From: Ancylostoma caninum
Taxonomy: Eukaryota; Nematoda; Chromadorea; Rhabditida; Ancylostomatidae
DNA length: 64,000 nt
Direction of reading: 5' to 3'
Assembly: GCA_037903475.1 (NCBI GenBank)
Contig: JBAJFG010000082.1
Location: 434,001 to 498,000, forward strand
A model generated the notes under the pieces. That model ran no database searches. It had not been told where the DNA came from and saw only the letters and a program-made list of their open reading frames with translations. Shown here piece by piece: positions 10,827 through 22,112 of the stretch. Within the stretch, counting starts at the first letter, position 1; each line of letters starts with the position of its first letter. The position numbers and the translations under genes are program-made.

Positions 10827-11448
10827 ATTGGCGCGATAATCGCACTTATATACCATCTATGGTGCACAGTGACACTCAGTCGTTCGCGAAGAGTGTCTGC
10901 ATCGGTGCGAACATTCGAACAGCGGTGGATTCTAGAGGTTGGTTCGCCTTGCCCCTTAAAGTGGTTCTCTTTGGTGAGTCCAGAACAATGCCGGACTAGC
11001 CAAGAGGGAGGAAACATTTGGTGGCTGAGAACGTGAATTTGAACTCCACACCACTTTCAGGCCTTTGACAAAGACGTTCTCGTCGAAACATTAGGCCAAT
11101 AACAAAAGATCCACATAACAACCTGGGAGAGGCAGAAGCATCATTTCACGATCATCGGAATGCCCAGGTTCAAAAATCAGAGTACATGGAGATTAAAAGT
11201 GGAGGGTGTGGTGTGTTCATAAACAAATGAGAAGAGAAAAACGCGGGGGAGGATGTGAGGAGGAAGGATTCACACGGATTGCATACTAATCCGCGCAGTG
11301 GTCTGACATCTAGTTTTTTTTTTACGATTGATGTTAGACGCCATCGAATCGATTTATCAAATATGGACCTAACTCATGACATTTCCCCGAGTAGTGGACA
11401 CCGGTGCACCCCTCCTGCATCGGTAGCTATATTTTCTCCACTTTTGAG

Positions 11449-11766
11449 CGCAGTCGCACCCCTATCACAGCAGTAGACCCGTCTCCCCCCACTTTGGGCG
11501 CCGGCGCACCCTTATCACAGCAGTGGACCCGTCTCCCCCACTTTGGGCGCCGGTGCACCCTTATCACAGCAGTGGACCCGTCTCCCCCCACTTTGGGCGC
11601 CGGCGCATCCTTATCACAGCAGTGGACCCGTCTCCCCCCACTTTGGGCGCCGGCGCACCCTTATCACAGCAGTGGACCCCTCTCCCCCACTTTGGGCGCC
11701 GGCGCCCCCTTATCACAGCAGTGGACCCGTCTCCCCCCACTTTGGGCGCCGGCGCACCCTTCATGT
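11449..11766 (-). repeat. minisatellite array 1, ~50-bp unit
   Basis: About six and a half tandem units of 49-50 bp, each with a TGGACCCG..CTCC segment and the core GCGCCGGCGCACCCTTATCA. Open frames here on both strands are by-products of the repeat. The unit is a shortened relative of array 2 (41146-42597), which carries the same core on the opposite strand. It lies upstream, in minus-strand sense, of the Helitron-like end at 7661-7691 once the PLE insertion is removed. Confidence 0.85.
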
Positions 11767-11816
11767 AACGGTGGAGTGGTCGGCATCACTGTAAGCCACG
11801 CCCTCGAATTTCGTTC

Positions 11817-11829
11817 TACACACACACAA

Positions 11830-11889
<60 letters not shown>
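11817..11889. repeat. (CA)n microsatellite
   Basis: CA dinucleotide run with two AAA interruptions. Confidence 0.95.
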
Positions 11890-11892
<3 letters not shown>

Positions 11893-12268
11893 ACACACAA
11901 AGTAAGCCCGTTATTATAAGTCATGATATATATATATATATCTGTACCCCTTCATGTGCCACCTCATCGCGGTGAAGGGGTGAACATCTACCAGAGTTCA
12001 TCTCTGGGAGATGGCCAACGGCACAAACGGCCACGCAGTTCAGAACCGCACTACTTGTAGTGCGTGAACGGGCGGCCCTTGGATAGCTCCGGCAAGGCAC
12101 TCCAGGGGTAACCAGGCCACCAGAAAAGCCACGACATTCGCAACAGAGAGAAAACCGGCCCGAAATCGGACATGCTCTCCCACGGCGCCCGGAGATGCCC
12201 CTGCCGAGGACGGAAGAGGAAAGGGACGGGGCGCCACTGGAAATCCCGATAAACGATTTGGACAATGC

Positions 12269-13093
12269 TTGGACATCTGCACATACAATTGCCGGTCAGC
12301 CGCATCCGACGCAGACTTGAGAACTCTTCTCCACATATCTAAGAGGCTCAGGTACGATGTCATATGTCTGCAAGAGACGAAAACGAAAACCCCGTATGCA
12401 AGAAGAATGGAAAGCGGAGAACTGATTATAATGGGGCAAAAGATTGATGCGAAGAACGTTGGGGGGGGGGTCGGTTTCTTGATCCACCCAAGAGTACAGC
12501 CCAGCATTCATTCGCACGAAATTCTGAGTCCGCGTATTGCTGTGCTACGATTACGAACGACGAAGAAAGCGACCATCACCATTGTAAACTGCTACGCTCC
12601 TAACTCTGTTGCCAGCGAAGAGGACAAAGACAACTTCTACTCTGAGCTGGAAGCAGTAGTTAAGAAGGAAAAGTCATACTACAAATACATATGCGGGGAT
12701 TTCAACGCCCTTGTAGGAAATGGAAGCGACGGAAACTGGAGACTAGGTCGACACGGAAATCAAGCTAGGAACGACAATGGCTTTCGTCTATTAGATCTGA
12801 TGTCTTGTTGCAACCTGTTTCATGGAAACTCCATCTTCGAGAAGCCTCAACACAGACGGTGGACCTGGGAAAGTCCTAACGGACAAACTCATTCAGAGCT
12901 AGACCACATCCTCACGAACCGAAGATGGAGCCTGATGGACACTTCAGTAGTACCCTCTTTTGACACCGGATCCGACCACAGACTGCTACGGGCCAAGATA
13001 CGACTCATGATCGCATATTCAAAAGAGACACACATCGTGGGCCACCTATACGCTCTCCTGAGTATGATGAATCCGAACTGCAGAAGGCCATGA
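12269..13093 (+). pseudogene. RTE endonuclease (exonuclease/endonuclease/phosphatase fold)
   Basis: Open frame of 274 residues; about the first 250 are real element sequence. It shows all the AP-endonuclease-type landmarks in order: TYNCRS (5-10), ICLQETK (catalytic E), GGVGFLI, CYAPNS, GDFNALVG, SELDHILTNR and GSDHRLL (catalytic D-H). It nicks the target to prime reverse transcription. The last ~25 residues read out of frame: a shift near 13020 separates this part from the RT frame that starts properly within 13090-14346. Confidence 0.8.
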
Positions 13094-15060
13094 ATGCATA
13101 CAACTGGAGAAAGGAGGAAGATCCCACAGAAGACTATGAAGAATTAGCAAAAGGGCCGATATTTTGTGCCAAAGCAGCTATGATGAACTACAAACAGAGA
13201 GGAGAAAGGCTGAACCCAAAGGCCAAACAATTGCTGCGCCGTAGAGGTGAAGTCAAAAGAGATCAGGCAGCGACGCATTTGGAGAAAGTTGTCATCAATA
13301 AAGCCTGTCGCGCGGCCATGAAGGAATCCCTTAGAGAGCACCGCAAAAATAAGCTACTTTCGACAGCCGCTCAGAGGAAAAGCCTGAAACGATGCCGACG
13401 AGAACTCTCGGACTATTCTGCTGTGACCACGTGCCTGAAAGACAAACAGGGAATACCCAAAACGACGAGGACGGACATGGAACGCATTGTAACGGACTTT
13501 TATACAAATCTGTACCGCTCAACAACGGTTGTCCCAAGACGCCCATCCCCCACAGAAGAAAAGCCACCACCCATTCTGGTCTCGGAAGTGAGAATTGCAA
13601 TTCAATCGCTGAGAAAGGGGACGGCCCCAGGACCCGATGGCATTACAGCGGACTTGCTTAGAGTCGGAGGATATACAATGCATAAACTCTTAGCAGAGCA
13701 CTTTACCTCCTATCTCGAAGCTGGCATCATTCCCGATCAGTGGAAGAGCTCCAAGACAGTGTTGATCTTCAAAAAAGGTGACAAAGAAGATATCGAAAAC
13801 TACCGCCCTATTGCTTTGTTGTCTATACCGTACAAACTGTTCACGAAGATCATTCTGAACCGGCTTGAAACCACGCTTGATGAGTACCAGCCAATAGAAC
13901 AGGCAGGTTTCAGAAAAGGCTTTTGCTGTATGGACCACATTCACACTATCGTCCAGCTGATTGAGAGATGCAGGGAATACACGATGCCTCTGATCCTCAC
14001 ATTCGTCGACTACAGAAAAGCATTCGACTCCGTCGAAACGAATGCAGTCTTGAATGCGCTCATACATGCAGGAGTAGATCCAGCTTACGTGAACATTCTT
14101 GAGCAGTGCAATGTCGGAACAACGACGACAATCCAGTTGTTTGACAAAAAACTACGCATTCCGATCGGAAAAGGTGTCCGACAAGGTGACACAATATCGC
14201 CAAAACTGTTCACGTCAGCCCTCCAGTATGCTATGTCTCGACTGGACTGGGAAGACAAAGGTATCACGATCGACGGAAAGAAGCTCTCAAACCTACGATT
14301 CGCAGACGACGTGGTTCTTGTTAGCAACAACACATCAGAGATGAACTAGCTGCTAAACGAGCTGAACGAAGTGAGCAAGAGCATCGAGCTGGAAATGAAT
14401 ATGAAGAAGACACAGATGATGGCAAATCAGTGGTGTGACAACGGAATAGTACAGCTGGATGGAATTATCTTGAGGAAAGTAGACAGCTACGTTTACCTGG
14501 GACGTGAAGTAAATATGACGAACGACTTGACGGGCGAAATTGGACGAAGAAGAAAAGCGGCGTGAGCAGCCATGGACACGATTCGAGAAACGACAAGTCA
14601 AATCAGGGACTCGAAGCTGCGAGCTCACCTATTTGATTCTACGGTACTTCCGGCACTGTGTTATGCTACTGAAACATGGACGGACAACAGAAACATCTCC
14701 TTGGCTAGGGGAACGACACACAGGGCCTTGAAAAGATGTCTTCTGGGAACGAATAGATGGAAGCAATGGAAATGCGGCCTCAGTAGCAAAGACTTGAGGA
14801 AGGAATCGAAGATCAAGGAACTGACAGACTACATGGCATCCGCAAAGCATCGGTGGGCAGAACACGTGATGCGCCAAACTGACGACAGATGGAGCAGGAG
14901 ATCAACTCTCTGGACTCCCTTGAACGTCAAAAGAAACCTCGGCCGACCCTTCACGCGCTGGTCTGATACATTTTCCAGGTCGTTTAAACAAAGAGAACTG
15001 ACGAACTGGATGAGAGCGGCCCGAGACAGGAGAACCTGGAGCGAATGTGGTCCACACTGA
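13090..15060 (+). pseudogene. RTE reverse transcriptase
   Basis: One frame, interrupted by TAG at 14347 and TGA at 14563. Linker (YNWRKEEDP) to about 13500; RT core with KGTAPGPDGI, WKSSKTVLIFKKGD, NYRPIALLS, EQAGFRKGF, FVDYRKAFDSVE (catalytic D), GVRQGDTISPKLF and LRFADDVVLVS (catalytic DD). The C-terminal part (YVYLGREVNM, AHLFDSTVLPALCYATETW, KHRWAEHVMR, GRPFTRWSD) is the conserved nematode RTE tail. The two stops lie just after the catalytic core, so only a truncated RT could be made. Confidence 0.85.
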
Positions 15061-15107
15061 GAAGACCAACCCAGCAGTGAAGATGGACCATCAAAGTATC
15101 AAAGTAA

Positions 15108-15154
<47 letters not shown>
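15108..15154. repeat. (TA)n microsatellite
   Basis: Uninterrupted TA run; tail of the RTE element and left border of the next TIR element. Confidence 0.95.
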
Positions 15155-15157
<3 letters not shown>

Positions 15158-16704
15158 TAGCGAGCAAAAAGATTGTAACTTTTGGCCTTTCGTCTATAAC
15201 TTCTTCCAAAGCAGAGCGTGGGAGTTCAAATTTTCATGGGAGTTACAGATACTCATGGGTGATAGAAACATCGAATAACCCTTTTACTCCATTCACTTCA
15301 CCTTTTTTAAGAAAGAAGTTTCTCACAGCGGCCTAAACCTGAAATTTGGCACCATCCGAAATGTCTCATAAAATGAAGCCTACAATTAGGATCTGACCGA
15401 AAATTGGTTCCTTTCAGCAGAGCCAACCCTTATGTGCTTAAAAATGTGCATGCGCTGACCAGTGATTGACATCTACAAAGACTATGTGAGATTAGTTCAG
15501 CAGTGATCCTCTTTGGGTGTTTCTGTCACCCTGCCTCCACCTATCGGCTCCATTTAAAAGAGGATGCCCCTGATGGTTCTATAACTCTGGCTAGAAGTTT
15601 TTGGTTTCAACGCAGCTTGTTGCTCCTTCGTAGTTCCGAAATATTCGGGCTTGTTGCCGTGCAGCCAATCGTGCACATCAAGCAAAATAAGTTTTGGAAT
15701 TTTTTCTATCTCGAGGAGGAAGACACCTTGAGGATCCCATAAGTGGTAAAGATTCTCCAGGGTTCCTAGAATATTGCACTATGCGTGACGACTCATGCCG
15801 GTTTGAATTTGATAGGGTAGATCTAGCTAAAATGCAATGAACTCTACGAAACATCACCGGAACGGGATACTGCGACCTGGCGCTATAAAAACTGACTAAT
15901 TCAGTTTGAATTAGATGAAACAAACTACACGAGACATTTTTAAATCAAAAGGCTCTAGGTGAAGTGGGAGAACTCGTAGGTGGAGCAAGGGGCCACACAT
16001 GCTCGTGCTAGTGACCAACACTCTTCACTTCAAGTAGTCCTGTTTCGATAAATCTAAGGCGGCATGAATCGTCACGTACGCGGCAGTATTCCAGGGATCC
16101 TGGAGAATCTTTACCATTCATGGGATCCTCAAAGTATCCTCCTTCTCGAGACAGAAAAAATTCCAAAACTTATTTTGCGTGATGTGCACGATTAGCTGCA
16201 CGGCAACAAGCCCGACTGTTTCGGAACTGCGAGGGAGCAATAAGCTGCGTTGAAACCGAACACTTCTAGTCAGACTTATAGAACCATCAGGGGCATCCCT
16301 CCCTGTCAAATAGAGCCGATAGGTGAAGCCAGGGTGACAGAAACACCCATAGAGGATCACTGCTGAACTAATCTCACATAGCTCTGTAGATGTCAACCAG
16401 TGGTCAGGGCATGCACATTTTCAAGCACATACGGGTTGGCTCTACTGCAGGGAACCAATTCGTGGTCAGATCCTAACGATAGACGTCATTTTATAAGACA
16501 TTGAGGATGGTGCCAAAATTCAGATTTAGGCCGCTGCAAGAAAAATTTTTCTTAAATAACGTGAAGTCAATGGAGTAAAAGGGTTATTCGATGTTTCTAT
16601 CACCCATGAGTATCTACAACTCCCAAAAAAATTTGAGCTCCCGCGCTTTGCTTCGGAAGAAGTTATAGACGAGAAACCAAAAGTTGCAATCTTTTTGCTC
16701 GCTA

Positions 16705-16707
<3 letters not shown>
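15155..16707. mobile_element. Tc1-like non-autonomous element with long inverted arms
   Basis: Starts CAGTAGCGAGCAAAAAGATT and ends with its inverse; the arms at 15155-15800 and 16065-16707 are inverted repeats of about 645 bp with scattered differences. The flanks are TA on both sides, within TA runs. CAGT.. termini with TA duplication point to the Tc1/mariner superfamily. The centre (15800-16065) shows no transposase, and open frames in the arms have no recognisable motifs. Confidence 0.75.

Positions 16708-16752
<45 letters not shown>
16708..16752. repeat. (TA)n microsatellite
   Basis: TA run bordering the right end of the Tc1-like element. Confidence 0.95.
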
Positions 16753-16754
<2 letters not shown>

Positions 16755-18374
16755 TACCTCATATCTGGTAAGTGCGCTTGTTTCAGGCAGCTGGGTTCTT
16801 TCCGGTCTCCTCTGCGCAAGTTTTCTGGATTATCTTTTTTTTTCATTAGCTTGCTTTCATTGTTTCCTTGTGTTCCACAGAATCATTCAAGCAGAGTTTT
16901 TTCTGTAAGCTGTTTTTTTTGTGGATCGAAAAACTCCGCATTTCTCGCTGGTTTTGTCACAACAGATCGCCATCCTTAAAGACAGCACTCACAATAAAAA
17001 ACGTCTTCGATTTTTGCATGGAACTCTACTCCAGCGGCTATCCCTGTGCCACAGTAGAGAAAAGACCATTCAGGAGGACAAACTTTGTGAGAAATACTAT
17101 GTTGTATATTGCCAACTCATGCCCACGTGCACGAGTTCTATCGTCTGAGATGGGGGAGGCTGCCGGAAAGCGGGAAGGATCACTGCTATCAGGAAATCCT
17201 CATCGATCACCTATCAGCTGAGAAACACAGCCGCACACGATCAGAGAGAGTGGGGCGGGTATGAGCATGGCGGGCGTATTTGTACATGCGTAGGAGTTTT
17301 ATTACACCAGTAACTGCATGATTCGGAATGATTTCTTTTGCAGTTACGCTCCAATTGATGGCACCTTTGAAATGAGCACAAGTGCGAGAAACCTTTTTAG
17401 CGTGAGTGCTGCCTTCAACATAAATCCATATTATCAGGATAGATCAAATATAGGTCAGAATCATGCCGTCCAAAACCACAAGTTTTGCAAGGAGTAAGCA
17501 GAAAGGTACTCAAAGCACGTCGAGCAACAATAAAAGTAAGGACGTTAGTAGTCAGACTTTGGCATCTCAATAGTATACGTTCACAATTTTTCTTTAGATT
17601 CCCCATTTTTTCATTAGTAATCAATATTCACAACGCTCTTTAGACGCTTTGAACTTGTTTTGACCAGTCATATCAACTCTTGTATCCTTAGTCTACCTTA
17701 TTTACACACTTTTTTATGCCCCGCAGTATCCTTATTCCCGTTTCCACGTCCTTGACCTCTAATCCATGCATCCCTCTTCTGTACGTGGAGTCATCCGGTA
17801 GCCTATTCAAGTGGTATACTAACCGTATTTTTTTTACTTTTCTTTTTCTTTATTCTATTCTTTACTTCGCTCACTTCTCTCAAACTCGTCTGTTGCAAAC
17901 CCTTTACCTGTTCATCTCGAATTCCCTAAATTCTTCAGTTCCTCCCGCTCTATGGAGTTTAGTGGAATTTAACGGTACTCATGGTGCTGTTTATTCCTGT
18001 TGGGCCATTTCAACATATTGTTGGATTTATATTGGACCACTAGAATCAGGTTAGCTTATTTTTTGTTTCCAATTCAAGTTCGGTCTCCCCTCCCCTTACT
18101 GCTGAGCAAAGGGGGAGTCCTATTTCATAGGTTTGTTCTCTCTCTGAGGGTTTTCGTGCGAAACGAAAATCAAACCATTGCCTTTTTTCCTTTTCCAAAA
18201 TATAGTAGCCTCTTTCTTTTCTTTTCTTTTTGTTTTTTTTTTAGAGTTTGACGTGAGGGAAATGTCGCAGGAACGATTATACTATCCTACTATTCATATC
18301 GGAGCAAAACAACGACACAATTATAGGCAACATGCTAGCTACCCTTTTGAACAGGTTGCCTATATTTTCTTCGG
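16753..18374. other. no recognisable gene
   Basis: T-rich sequence with several short frames (for example 17716-18054, hydrophobic-looking) and no motif I can assign. Confidence 0.4.
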
Positions 18375-18660
18375 TGGTTCTTGAGCTGGGTAAACACTCG
18401 CGTAGTATTGTAATCAGCGGGCTACGAGAATGTGATGGGAACTTCGGTTGAACTTTACCGCGTGGGTAGGCTTGACCCTTTCCGTACCCGGCTGGTTAAA
18501 GTGGTTTTACCTTCCAGACTTCGTTTGGCGTACCATCTTGGCAAATGCTCGCCTGCTCCGCACCTAATTTGCCGAGTCCACGGAAAAAGTAGCACCACTG
18601 ACGTCTATTTCAAATATGCTTCATTGTTGTATAGCAACTACAGCTATGTTGTATTATGAG
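18375..18660 (+). pseudogene. CR1-type ORF1 fragment
   Basis: 18375-18450 reads ELGKHSRSIVISGLRE and, after a one-base shift, VELYRVGRLDPFRTRLVKVV. These are the two conserved blocks of the RNA-binding ORF1 protein of CR1/L2-type elements. ORF1 proteins coat the element RNA. No endonuclease follows here; the fragment is short and frameshifted. Confidence 0.55.
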
Positions 18661-19899
18661 AAAACCTTAGGGCTGGAATAGAAATATGAATATGTTAGGC
18701 ACTATTTGCAAACTGAAGATCATCGAGCCCTACCTCGGTTTTACATGTTTAGTACGTCATTGGACACGAGTGCACACGTCTAAACACAACAAACAACTAC
18801 GGTTGGACACTTTTTGTTGTCCAAACGGCTAAAGCCAGGAAAAGCATGATGGCTGAAGAAAGGAAGCGCGAGTATGAGTTTAGACAGACTCAACAGAAGA
18901 CTTAGATATCATTGTGAACTGCCACAATCTTTCGGCAGCGTCGTTGGATGGAGGCTCAGCAAATAAATTTAATCATATGTGTTCCTCTGCAAAGACATGG
19001 AAGTGATCATAGTGACATCAACTTAATGGCTTTATGTAACATTTTTAGTTTCAAACAAAATGTTTCGACGCGTGAGCGCAGCAAGCTGCGATGAAGACGG
19101 GGTGCGTGAGACGATTACGATGATGCGAAGCGTCACTTAGGTTTTTATAAAACTGAGGTACTACTTGCTATTGTGACTATTAGTTGTCAACTAATGTATT
19201 ACTTCCAAGCAAGCGTTTGCTTGAAGAGCGATTGCATCAACTCCAGTGGACCATGTGAAACGGAGGAACCCAACATTGAGAGAAGTGTTAGTAGTTATAA
19301 TATTATAAGTTAATAATCTTTGTTGTTGGATGTTGCAGCCAATGTTCGTCATTACTGTCGAGTTGTGATTGATTTTTTGCTGTTTTTCGAAGAAATTAAT
19401 GTCAGTTATTATTGTCGAATTATTCCTGTTTACTCTGAATCGTTCCTGTTATTGTTGCACGACAGCAAAATTTGAGACAAATTTTTACGAAACACTGACT
19501 GTGATAGATCAAAACTCTTCCTCCTAAAAATTCACGTTCCATTAAGAAATCCGAGGTGTAACTAAGAGGTCGATCACGACTATGTTCTATATATTGAAAA
19601 TATCGAGTGAGTGTGCCCCTGCACCTACCAGCAGTAGGGGTTGCGTGTGGACTCTCAAAGCAATAGAGCCTTTGCGCGCCGAGATGGAAGGTTTTAGAAA
19701 GGCGAGCAGGGCAAGGGGAGATGGAGATCGGGTCAGACCTCGCAACTGGACTAGCCCTGTAAGGACGAGGCAGCCCAGTACTGCAACCACTCGCTCGGAC
19801 ATGACTTGCGCTTCAGAGGACCTGCTGACCAGCGGGAAAGTCCGGAGTTCTCCTCAGTTACTAGTCCTCCCTCAAAGCCATGCTTATTTGAAAAGTTTT
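18661..19899. other. no recognisable gene
   Basis: No family motifs seen. An open frame at 19582-19905 has no similarity that I recognise. Confidence 0.4.
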
Positions 19900-20600
19900 C
19901 AGTAAGACTCTTTGTGCCTGCAGATGGTCTTCGGGTGTCTGAACGGCTACGAGATCTTAGAACTAGAGTTCATGAAATTCTCGACGCCCTGCACATTTAT
20001 TGCACCATCAACGACGTGTTCCATCATAGGAAATCCTACCCCTCTCCGCCCCGGGTAGGTGAAGTTACTTTTGCGTTGTTTACTGGCGTAAGGTGTTAGC
20101 TAAAACACGTTCCTTTTGCGAGGCTGGCTTCAACAATATCTTTGTACAAAGAAGTATGACGGACGAAGAGAGAAAACGTGACTACTATTTACGTCAGTTG
20201 GCACGCGAACATAACGAAGGAAAGAGTGAGCGTGAGAGGGTGTGTACCAGGCCAGCTCAGGCACATATCCGACCTACCCGATAGGTGTTTGGGAAAGCAT
20301 TAAGGTTGCACGGGTTTGTGATCTTTTCAGCTACGGTTTACTCAATGCATGAATTGTTGTTAACAAAATTGACATTCTTCACTCATTTGTATGCCAACAT
20401 TACTACGATATTTTGTTCGCAACCAAAACTGGTTGACTCCTGGATTCCTGATTGTGAAATACTTGGTGGACTACATTATTCTTCATATCGTGCTGACAGA
20501 AGTAGACGTAAAGGTGGTGGAGTGCGTTGCCTCATAAAAGCAGCAGTAGAAGGGGCTTTTGACCATTTTTTGACCGTTCTTGACGTTTTTTTTTCAAAAA
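19900..20600 (+). pseudogene. CR1-type ORF1 end and endonuclease start (CR1-D)
   Basis: 19920-20100 gives RVHEILDALHIYCTINDVFH and SYPSPPR (ORF1 RNA-binding block). 20110-20284 gives FVQRSMTDEERKRDYYLRQL, the basic, charged ORF1 C-terminus. 20430-20560 gives DCEILGGLHYSSYRADRSRR followed by KGGGV, the N-terminal part of the element's endonuclease. The copy then stops; no RT follows. It is a different copy from the scrap at 18375, because the same ORF1 block appears in both. Confidence 0.65.
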
Positions 20601-21962
20601 CGAAGATGGTTTCACAAAAAAAGAAAGCAGACACTTTGGCAGAGGATTGATACTCCCTAGGGGTCATTTCTTGGAGGTGACATCGAAACACTCCTTCAAA
20701 CTAGAAAAATTTCCTGGAAAAGTTCCGGTTTAGGGAAAAACGCGCTCCCTTGCAATTCCGCGCCTTACGCCCACGCGCGGCGTAAACGGAGGAGGGGGGG
20801 GGGAGCGAGATCCCCAATGTTTCTAGAAGATTTGCTTCTAGAACCGAAGTATTGATTGTCGCATTATGTGCTCGGAGTATCCTCAAATGCGCCTCTTGCT
20901 GATGTCAGCAGAATGGTTGCTCCTTCTTTGCAGTGATGCACATTTCAATTCACTCGCCAAATTACTCGCAAATTACTCGCTACTTACCAGTCTGTATGCA
21001 ATCTCCTCCGTTTTTTGTCTCATATATCCTTACAATTTTTATTCTTATCGTGGTGTCCTTCATTTGTCCGCTACATAAGATGCTAACAAGGAGGATGTAT
21101 GTTTTCGTCTTTTTTATAGGAGTGTTTATGCTTTTCCGCGACGCAATGGCGTCACGGTGACGGCTTCAACACGCGCGACGCGACGGGTCGTGTCGCCCCG
21201 TCGCGCCATGCTGAACGTCGCAGATTTACGTACCCACGCAAAATTGCATGCACACCCTCGATTTAGCGGGGATCATGGGTTCCACGGACTGTCTTGAACC
21301 CCATGGTACCGTTTGTGCTCTAGAATGTTCAGAAGAAGTTTTCAGCAATTTTCAGGGGTGATCTCTGCGAGGGCTGCAATTTTGCGCAGTGTTCTTCGTC
21401 AAGAATGTTTGTTTCCAAGATATGGATAGACGAATTGCGGGTTCTTGTCATTCAATTAATTGTTCGGCGATTTTATTTTGCATTTGAGTTATCAGAATGA
21501 TTTTTCTTCTATGCATACATTGTTGTAGTCCCGTGCTCCGACGCTTCGTGTATTTTTTCACTGTTCAGGTGTGTTCTAGTAGTACTGGCAGGGATTTCTA
21601 GTGCCTCAATTTGATTTTTGGTTCTTTGCTGGTCAGATGTGTGATTTCACTGAGTCATGTTTTAGCCCTGCGTTTTTGATTTTTTCCAATCTTTAACTGG
21701 TCGGACGTGTTATCTTGTGATTTCTGTGGGGTGGGGGAGAGGGTGTCTTGCCTCTTTTCACCACGAAACTACAAAAAATTATAAGAAGTGTCGGGGCGCA
21801 GGACTACCCTACATTCACCTATAAATCAAAACTGCACTGATCGAACGCTGTTCTGAAGGCTTTTCATAACAATGTCTACTTGGAAGAGAACCGACTCCGA
21901 TAATTCAAATCCAAAAGAAAATCTCTGGATGAATATATAGGTGTATGTGTAACATGTATACC
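20601..21962. other. no gene; G-run and CG-rich patches
   Basis: A G9 run near 20800 and GCGACGCGAC-type CG-rich patches near 21140-21220 that recur near 22380-22560. AGGAGTGTTTATGCTTT at 21117 has an inverted counterpart at 22562-22578, and GCATTATGTGCTC occurs at 20858 and 22698. These hint at a dispersed repeat, but I could not define its ends. Confidence 0.4.
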
Positions 21963-22112
21963 TACAAGCAACTCCAAATGCACGCAGACAAGGCGCGAGC
22001 GCGGCTCTCCTGAGCAGAGACATGGGCGCTCTGCATGCTGAGCGCCTGCATCTCTGCACAAAAGCCGCGCCTTGTCCCGACCCTTGTCTGCGTGCGTTTG
22101 GAGTTTCCTGTA
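21963..22112. mobile_element. 150-bp foldback MITE
   Basis: TA-bordered element whose two halves are inverted repeats. The left reads CAAGCAACTCCAAATGCACG and the right, reverse-complemented, CAGGAAACTCCAAACGCACG, both continuing into CAGACAAGG. The whole folds into one long hairpin. TA borders suggest Tc1/mariner-type mobilisation. Confidence 0.7.

Larger units (their letters stand above)
7943..11193. mobile_element. Penelope-like element pair in inverted (palindromic) arrangement
   Basis: Two partial copies of one PLE face each other. The arms are 7943-9395 (minus sense) and 9716-11153 (plus sense), nearly identical, with a loop at 9396-9715. The whole is bounded by a perfect 11-bp duplication TAAAAGTGGAG at 7932-7942 and 11194-11204, so it appears to have entered as a unit. 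PLEs encode an RT related to telomerase plus a C-terminal GIY-YIG nuclease and are known for tandem or inverted partial copies. The left copy continues into the loop to about 9636; the right copy is cut at 9716. The arms differ by a 14-bp deletion and a few substitutions, which argues against a simple assembly mirror. Confidence 0.85.
11942..15107 (+). mobile_element. RTE-clade non-LTR retrotransposon
   Basis: A nearly complete element: a roughly 330-bp 5' leader, endonuclease (12269-13020), reverse transcriptase (13020-15060), a short 3' region and a (TA)n tail starting at 15108. RTE elements encode one protein with an AP-type endonuclease and an RT, have short 3' UTRs and end in short tandem repeats, as here. 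One frameshift near 13020 and two in-frame stops (14347, 14563) make this copy inactive but fairly young. It starts directly after a short (TA)n run at 11927-11941. Confidence 0.85.

Noticed and set aside
11404..11919. 171-codon open frame and neighbours on both strands
   Set aside because: Minisatellite and (CA)n repeat translated; no independent coding evidence.
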